DNA of 9,171 nt, from positions 1-9,171 of the forward strand of contig JBGPLH010000111.1 in NCBI GenBank assembly GCA_041486365.1, written 5' to 3'. Source of the stretch: JBGPLH01 sp041486365 [NCBI: Thermodesulfobacteriota bacterium] (GTDB lineage Bacteria; JAUYMQ01). Within the stretch, counting starts at the first letter, position 1. Every line of letters starts with the position of its first letter. Of the stretch, positions 6,521 to 9,171 are shown in pieces. The notes under the pieces are model-generated. The model did not search any database. It had not been told where the DNA came from and was given only the letters and a program-made list of their open reading frames with translations. Made by a program: the position numbers and the translations under genes.

Positions 6521-6572
6521 TGTTCATGTGTTCATTACCTAAGAATGGAGGCGACCCGGGCAGGGCCGCCTT
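6521..6572 (+). promoter_or_regulatory. Leader with a TGTTCAT repeat and a stable hairpin
   Basis: TGTTCAT occurs twice (6521-6527 and 6529-6535), one base apart. It is followed by a hairpin: GAGGCG (6548-6553) pairs with CGCCTT (6567-6572), and, past one A-C mismatch, CCC pairs with GGG around the loop GGGCA. The hairpin ends 12 bases before the Shine-Dalgarno sequence and leaves that site free. It could stabilise the mRNA or present a regulator site. I recognise no riboswitch class here. TAAGAAT at 6540-6546 resembles a -10 but lacks a -35. Confidence 0.3.
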
Positions 6573-6598
6573 GGTTTCACATCCAAAGGAGGAATCTC

Positions 6599-7855
6599 AT
6601 GAGGCGCATGATCTTTGTCTTCGCGCTCGTGGTGGCGCTCCTCGGCGGGGCTATCTCCTCAAGCCACGCCGACACGGTGCTCACGGGCAACACGGATGGC
6701 GGCGCGTTCTTCAAGATCGTTGTGCCGACGGTCTGGAACGGCGATCTCGTCATCTGGAACCACGGCTTCAGCCTGAACCCCATCGGGCCGGTGTCCGACC
6801 TCGGGCCCCTCGCTGCTCCGGTCCAGCTCCCCGAGGGATACGCGGTCGCGGCCTCGAGCTTCCAGCAGATTGGCTGGGCGCTCTTCAAGACGAAGAACGA
6901 TACCCAGAACATGATCAACGTGTTCAAGGCCAACTTCGGCACGCCCAATAACATCATCGTGAACGGCGCGTCCCTGGGCGGCATCGTCACGGCCCATGTG
7001 GTGGAGAAGGCGAACATCGGCAACGTCGTGGGCGCCTATCCGATCTGCGGCGCGGTCGCCGGCAGCCGCAACTGGGACGGCGCGATTGACCTGAGGCTCA
7101 GCTACGACGCGATTTGTGCCTCCTCCGGCCCCGCCGCGGCGATCCCGGGCGGCGCCACCGGTCTGCCGTCCCCGGGCTTCCCGGGCTACCCGTTCACCCA
7201 GACGCAGATGGCGCTCGCGGCCAATGCCTGCATGGGCATCCTGACGCCGGTCCCCTTCCGCACGCCGCTGCAGAACGCGAACCTCGCGCTCTTCCTCGCC
7301 ACGACCCAGCTCCCGGCGAACTTCATCCTCACGGACCTGGGCTTCGGGTTGTTCGGCTACTCCAACCTGATCTGGGATCCGGCGAAGCTGAACGGCGGAC
7401 AGGGCGTGGGCAACGCCAACGTGAACTATGACAACGGCGGGTTCATCGACACGAACATCCAGCGCGTGTCGGCGAGCCCCGGCGCGGTCAACCGCGTCAA
7501 CAAGTACTTCACGCCCGACGGAAACGTTGGCGCCGTGAAGATCGTCTCGCTGCACACCGATGGCGACGGACTCGTGATCGTCGAGAACGAGAGTGACTAC
7601 GCCGGCAAGGTCCCGGCGGCGAACCTCACGACCGCCATCGTGGACGAGACCGGGAACACGCACTGCGGCTTCACCTCGTCCGAGACGGTCGCGGGCTGGG
7701 AGTCGCTCCGGGGCTGGCTGGCTGGCGGCCCGCAGCCGACGGCGGCGGGCATCCAGGGTCTCTGCGGCGTCATCTCCGGATTCGCGCCTGGACAGTGCCG
7801 GATCAACCCGGCCTACGTGATCGCCAACATAAACGGCCGCATCCGCCCGCGCTGA
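6599..7855 (+). CDS. Secreted alpha/beta-hydrolase (serine esterase/lipase-like)
   Basis: Encodes 418 residues. The signal peptide is typical: MRRMIFVF, hydrophobic core ALVVALLGGA, cleavage after SSHA (about residue 24). The mature part has the alpha/beta-hydrolase layout: VVPTVWNGDLVIWNHGF, with H55-G56 as the likely oxyanion turn; a YAVAASSF strand (81-88); the nucleophile elbow GASLGG with S125; a long cap region (about 155-300); a late TDGDGLV loop with the probable acid D323; and H355 in GNTHCGF. Six cysteines (150, 173, 211, 356, 389, 400) suggest up to three disulfides in the exported protein. C356 directly follows the catalytic His, as in the CS-D-HC motif of tannases and feruloyl esterases, but the partner Cys before the Ser is Ala here, so the motif is only half present. 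The start at 6599 is fixed by AAAGGAGG six bases upstream and the signal peptide; an in-frame ATG 126 bases earlier overlaps the possible promoter. The gene is single. The substrate is unknown; ester bonds are likely. Confidence 0.88.
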   Translation: MRRMIFVFALVVALLGGAISSSHADTVLTGNTDGGAFFKIVVPTVWNGDLVIWNHGFSLNPIGPVSDLGPLAAPVQLPEGYAVAASSFQQIGWALFKTKNDTQNMINVFKANFGTPNNIIVNGASLGGIVTAHVVEKANIGNVVGAYPICGAVAGSRNWDGAIDLRLSYDAICASSGPAAAIPGGATGLPSPGFPGYPFTQTQMALAANACMGILTPVPFRTPLQNANLALFLATTQLPANFILTDLGFGLFGYSNLIWDPAKLNGGQGVGNANVNYDNGGFIDTNIQRVSASPGAVNRVNKYFTPDGNVGAVKIVSLHTDGDGLVIVENESDYAGKVPAANLTTAIVDETGNTHCGFTSSETVAGWESLRGWLAGGPQPTAAGIQGLCGVISGFAPGQCRINPAYVIANINGRIRPR

Positions 7856-7880
7856 TTGCGGGTTCTTTCCTGAAAACGGC

Positions 7881-7908
7881 AAGGCCGGATCCGAAAGGGT
7901 CCGGCCTT
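7881..7908. terminator. Strong bidirectional rho-independent terminator
   Basis: AAGGCCGGATCC (7881-7892) pairs with GGGTCCGGCCTT (7897-7908) around a GAAA tetraloop: 12 pairs including one G-U. It lies between two genes that converge, 25 bases after the hydrolase stop and 27 bases beyond the stop of the minus-strand lipoprotein. The downstream T-run is broken on both strands (TTCGTCGTTGT rightward; CCTTGCCGTTTT leftward), somewhat better leftward. It serves both transcription units. Confidence 0.85.
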
Positions 7909-7915
7909 CGTCGTT

Positions 7916-7929
7916 GTGGGCAAGCCCAC
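7916..7929. repeat. Small perfect palindrome next to the terminator
   Basis: GTGGGC AA GCCCAC-type symmetry (GTGGG at 7916-7920, CCCAC at 7925-7929) forms a second, smaller hairpin between the terminator and the lipoprotein stop. It may assist leftward termination or be chance. Confidence 0.35.
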
Positions 7930-7935
7930 GCGGGA

Positions 7936-8406
7936 TCAGTATCCCCATGTGCCGCGGGGAGGGGGAGAGGCGGGGGGAGTGGATTCGTCGGGGCTGTGCC
8001 GAGGTGCAGGCTGCCCCTCGCCCTTGGCGGCCTTCAGGATGGCCTGGGCGTCCTTGCGGCAGCCCGCGATCGATCCCGCGTCGTGCGCCTCGCTCTCGAC
8101 GAGGACGCGGGACGCGTGCTCCCGGGCGGCGGGTTCGGTCTGAACCCGCAGGCGGCAGCTCGAGTCGCTCCCGAAGAGGCTCGCGAGCGAGCGACCCCCG
8201 TGCTCGGCCTCGAAACGCGATCCCTCGCCGTTCATGATCGTTACCGTGTAATCGAGCGCCTGCACGCCGTCCAGCGCGCGCGTGAGGGCCGCAGCCGGTG
8301 TGCCGAGGCTATCCGCCTCGAGCCGGAGGCGCGTCACACCGCCGTGGGCGCAGCCGGCCAGCGCCGCGGCCAGGAGGAGCAGCGCGAGGCCTGCGTCACG
8401 GTTCAT
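7936..8406 (-). CDS. Small lipoprotein, paralog of the gene just upstream
   Basis: Encodes 156 residues. MNRDAGLALLLLAAALAGC is a clear lipoprotein signal, with lipobox LAGC and lipidated C19, so the protein should be anchored in the outer or inner membrane facing the periplasm. One small alpha/beta domain follows (about 33-131): a helix ALTRALDGVQAL, strands through DYTVTIMNGEGSRFEAE, then SCRLRV with C84, a strand RVLVESEA, C116, and a closing helix (CRKDAQAILKAAKGE). The last 26 residues are a Pro/Ser-rich tail ending in WGY. The domain aligns along its length with residues 82-181 of the neighbouring lipoprotein, and the two cysteines have identical spacing. The gene starts 11 bases inside that gene's end, with no strong ribosome binding site, so translation is probably coupled. 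I do not recognise the family. Confidence 0.8.
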   Translation of the reverse strand: MNRDAGLALLLLAAALAGCAHGGVTRLRLEADSLGTPAAALTRALDGVQALDYTVTIMNGEGSRFEAEHGGRSLASLFGSDSSCRLRVQTEPAAREHASRVLVESEAHDAGSIAGCRKDAQAILKAAKGEGQPAPRHSPDESTPPASPPPRGTWGY

Positions 8407-9004
8407 GCCGATAGACGTCTCCGGGCCGGGGGAACGGGGAGGGCTTCTTTGGCTTGACGATGGCCTCGCCCCGCGCGTACTCGAGCACCTTGCGCAGATC
8501 GCGCTCGCAGGTGGTGCGGCCGGCGGTCGTCTGCGCGCGCCCCTTCAGGCTTACCTTCACGGCGCCGGTGTCCGGATCGGGTGTCGCTCCGACGGCAATC
8601 CGGCAGATCCCCACGTTGCCCCCCAGCACGGCTCCCAGGAGGGAGGCCCGCTTCTCGGCCACGAAGAAGAACCCGCGATCGTCCACGGAGAGAAGCGTGT
8701 ACCCCAGCGCTTCCGTCCCACTCATGGCGCGAGAGAGAACCAGTCCGGTCGTGCCCGAGCTCTGTCCCTCGATCCGGATAGGCTCGTCCTGCGCGTCCTC
8801 CGACGAGGCCGAGGCGCTCGCCTCCGCCGCGCCTTCCCGCGCCGGCGCGGGGTACCGTCGGGCTTCGATCGTCTCGATCTTGCCGGGCGGAACGTGGGCG
8901 GGCCTGCGCGAGGCGGCGCCTTTCGCGTCCTTGCCCTCGTGAGAGCAGGCGGGGAATAGAAGAGCGCCGAGGAGAAGGGCCGCGGCCGCGCGCGAGGGAA
9001 TCAT
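8396..9004 (-). CDS. Probable lipoprotein, paralog of the gene just downstream
   Basis: Encodes 202 residues. The signal is MIPSRAAAALLLGALLFPAC; C20 is the likely lipidated residue, though FPAC is a weaker lipobox than the LAGC of its partner. A low-complexity linker follows (about 21-80, rich in Ala, Ser, Glu and Pro), then a domain at 82-181: helix VLSRAMSGTEAL, strands YTLLSVDDRGFFFVAE, C134 in GICRIAV, strand AVKVSLKGRA, C166, and closing helix (CERDLRKVLEYARGE). A basic, Pro-rich tail PKKPSPFPRPGD ends the protein. C134 and C166 match C84 and C116 of the downstream paralog and could form a disulfide in each. The ATG overlaps the TGA of the upstream hydrolase (ATGA), with a GAGGCGG-type site inside that gene, so the three genes form one operon. 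The function is unknown; an envelope role is all that can be inferred. Confidence 0.8.
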   Translation of the reverse strand: MIPSRAAAALLLGALLFPACSHEGKDAKGAASRRPAHVPPGKIETIEARRYPAPAREGAAEASASASSEDAQDEPIRIEGQSSGTTGLVLSRAMSGTEALGYTLLSVDDRGFFFVAEKRASLLGAVLGGNVGICRIAVGATPDPDTGAVKVSLKGRAQTTAGRTTCERDLRKVLEYARGEAIVKPKKPSPFPRPGDVYRHEP

Positions 9005-9171
9005 TCGCGGACCGCCTCGTACCGATCCCGCCGGCGTGCGACCACCTTCCCCTCCGCCGCGAGCTTGCGCAGGTGCTGGATCACCGACTGCTCCGCCGCG
9101 GGGTGAAGCACGGCCGGCACGTCCACGTAGAGCGCCTCGACGATCCGCCAGGGCTCGGCGAGGCCACGCGA
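9001..9171 (-). CDS. Metallo-beta-lactamase-fold hydrolase (LACTB2/glyoxalase II-like), C-terminal winged-helix end only
   Basis: The minus-strand frame is open from the right edge to TGA at 9003-9001, giving the last 56 residues. The sequence PWRIVEALYVDVP, then LHPAAEQSVIQHLRKLAAEGKVV, is the winged-helix tail found after the metallo-beta-lactamase domain in LACTB2-type hydrolases. In that family the usual form is (I/V)V-x-x-(L/I)Y-x-(D/N)VP-x-x-LHPAAE, then a second helix and a turn at EG-(K/R)-V. The Zn-binding HxHxDH core lies outside the window. Such enzymes cleave thioesters, lactones or RNA in different members, so the substrate cannot be inferred. It is the first known gene of the operon with the two lipoproteins, overlapping the first by four bases. 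Confidence 0.82.
   Translation of the reverse strand, partial: SRGLAEPWRIVEALYVDVPAVLHPAAEQSVIQHLRKLAAEGKVVARRRDRYEAVRE

Noticed and set aside
6473-6598. An N-terminal extension of 42 residues on the hydrolase from an earlier in-frame ATG.
   Set aside because: It would bury the signal peptide, overlaps the likely promoter, and lacks a ribosome binding site; AAAGGAGG before 6599 decides the start.
6360-6598. A riboswitch in the hydrolase leader.
   Set aside because: I found only one simple hairpin and a short direct repeat, with no conserved core of any riboswitch class that I can recognise.
6659-7948. A 429-codon minus-strand frame opposite the secreted hydrolase.
   Set aside because: It runs through the terminator and opposite a gene with signal peptide and catalytic triad; composition is shadow-like.
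7795-8959. Plus-strand frames of about 160-225 codons opposite the two lipoproteins.
   Set aside because: The minus-strand frames carry lipoprotein signals, align with each other and are linked by stop/start overlaps; the plus frames have none of this.
1-9171. Mobile elements, CRISPR, tRNA or rRNA genes.
   Set aside because: No terminal inverted repeats with a transposase, no regular spacer array and no tRNA-like cloverleaf or rRNA segment was seen on either strand.

Overview
The window is GC-rich and gene-dense, with no mobile element, CRISPR array or stable RNA gene that I could find. Several features point to a Gram-negative bacterium with an outer membrane: two probable lipoproteins, an exported protein ending in an IPTL-type sorting tail (the exosortase H system), and a DUF6178 protein, a family I associate with Deltaproteobacteria and other high-GC, often uncultured phyla. 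Deltaproteobacteria-like, Acidobacteriota or Eisenbacteria-type lineages would all fit. I cannot choose between them from this sequence.

Layout from left to right. (1) A minus-strand pair: an NAD(P)-dependent aldehyde dehydrogenase (278-1780) followed by a DUF779 protein that starts at TTG and runs off the left edge (1-244). This pairing is common in bacteria and suggests one aldehyde-oxidation operon. (2) A 144-base divergent intergenic region with two opposed extended -10 elements of nearly the same sequence. The one for the rightward gene lies so close to its ATG that the mRNA is probably leaderless. (3) A large single-gene unit encoding a DUF6178 protein (1925-3763). (4) A textbook sigma-70 promoter (3782-3811) drives an exported beta-propeller protein with an IPTL-CTERM-like tail (3844-5736). 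A membrane-anchored TPR protein (5733-6359) is coupled to it through a GTGA stop/start overlap. (5) A 239-base intergenic region holds a good match to a sigma-54 -24/-12 promoter and a leader hairpin, ahead of a secreted alpha/beta hydrolase (6599-7855). (6) A strong bidirectional terminator (7881-7908) separates this from a minus-strand operon. That operon runs from the right edge: the winged-helix end of a LACTB2/glyoxalase II-like metallo-beta-lactamase-fold hydrolase (9001-9171), then two lipoprotein genes (8396-9004 and 7936-8406). The three genes overlap by 4 and 11 bases.

Most of the window is ordinary accessory or housekeeping content. The least described parts are the tandem lipoprotein pair, which are diverged paralogs with two cysteines at identical spacing; the IPTL propeller/TPR couple; the possible sigma-54 control of a secreted hydrolase; and the leaderless DUF6178 gene. 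I saw no clear evidence of a wholly new multi-gene system. The lipoprotein pair behind a metallo-hydrolase is the best candidate for one.
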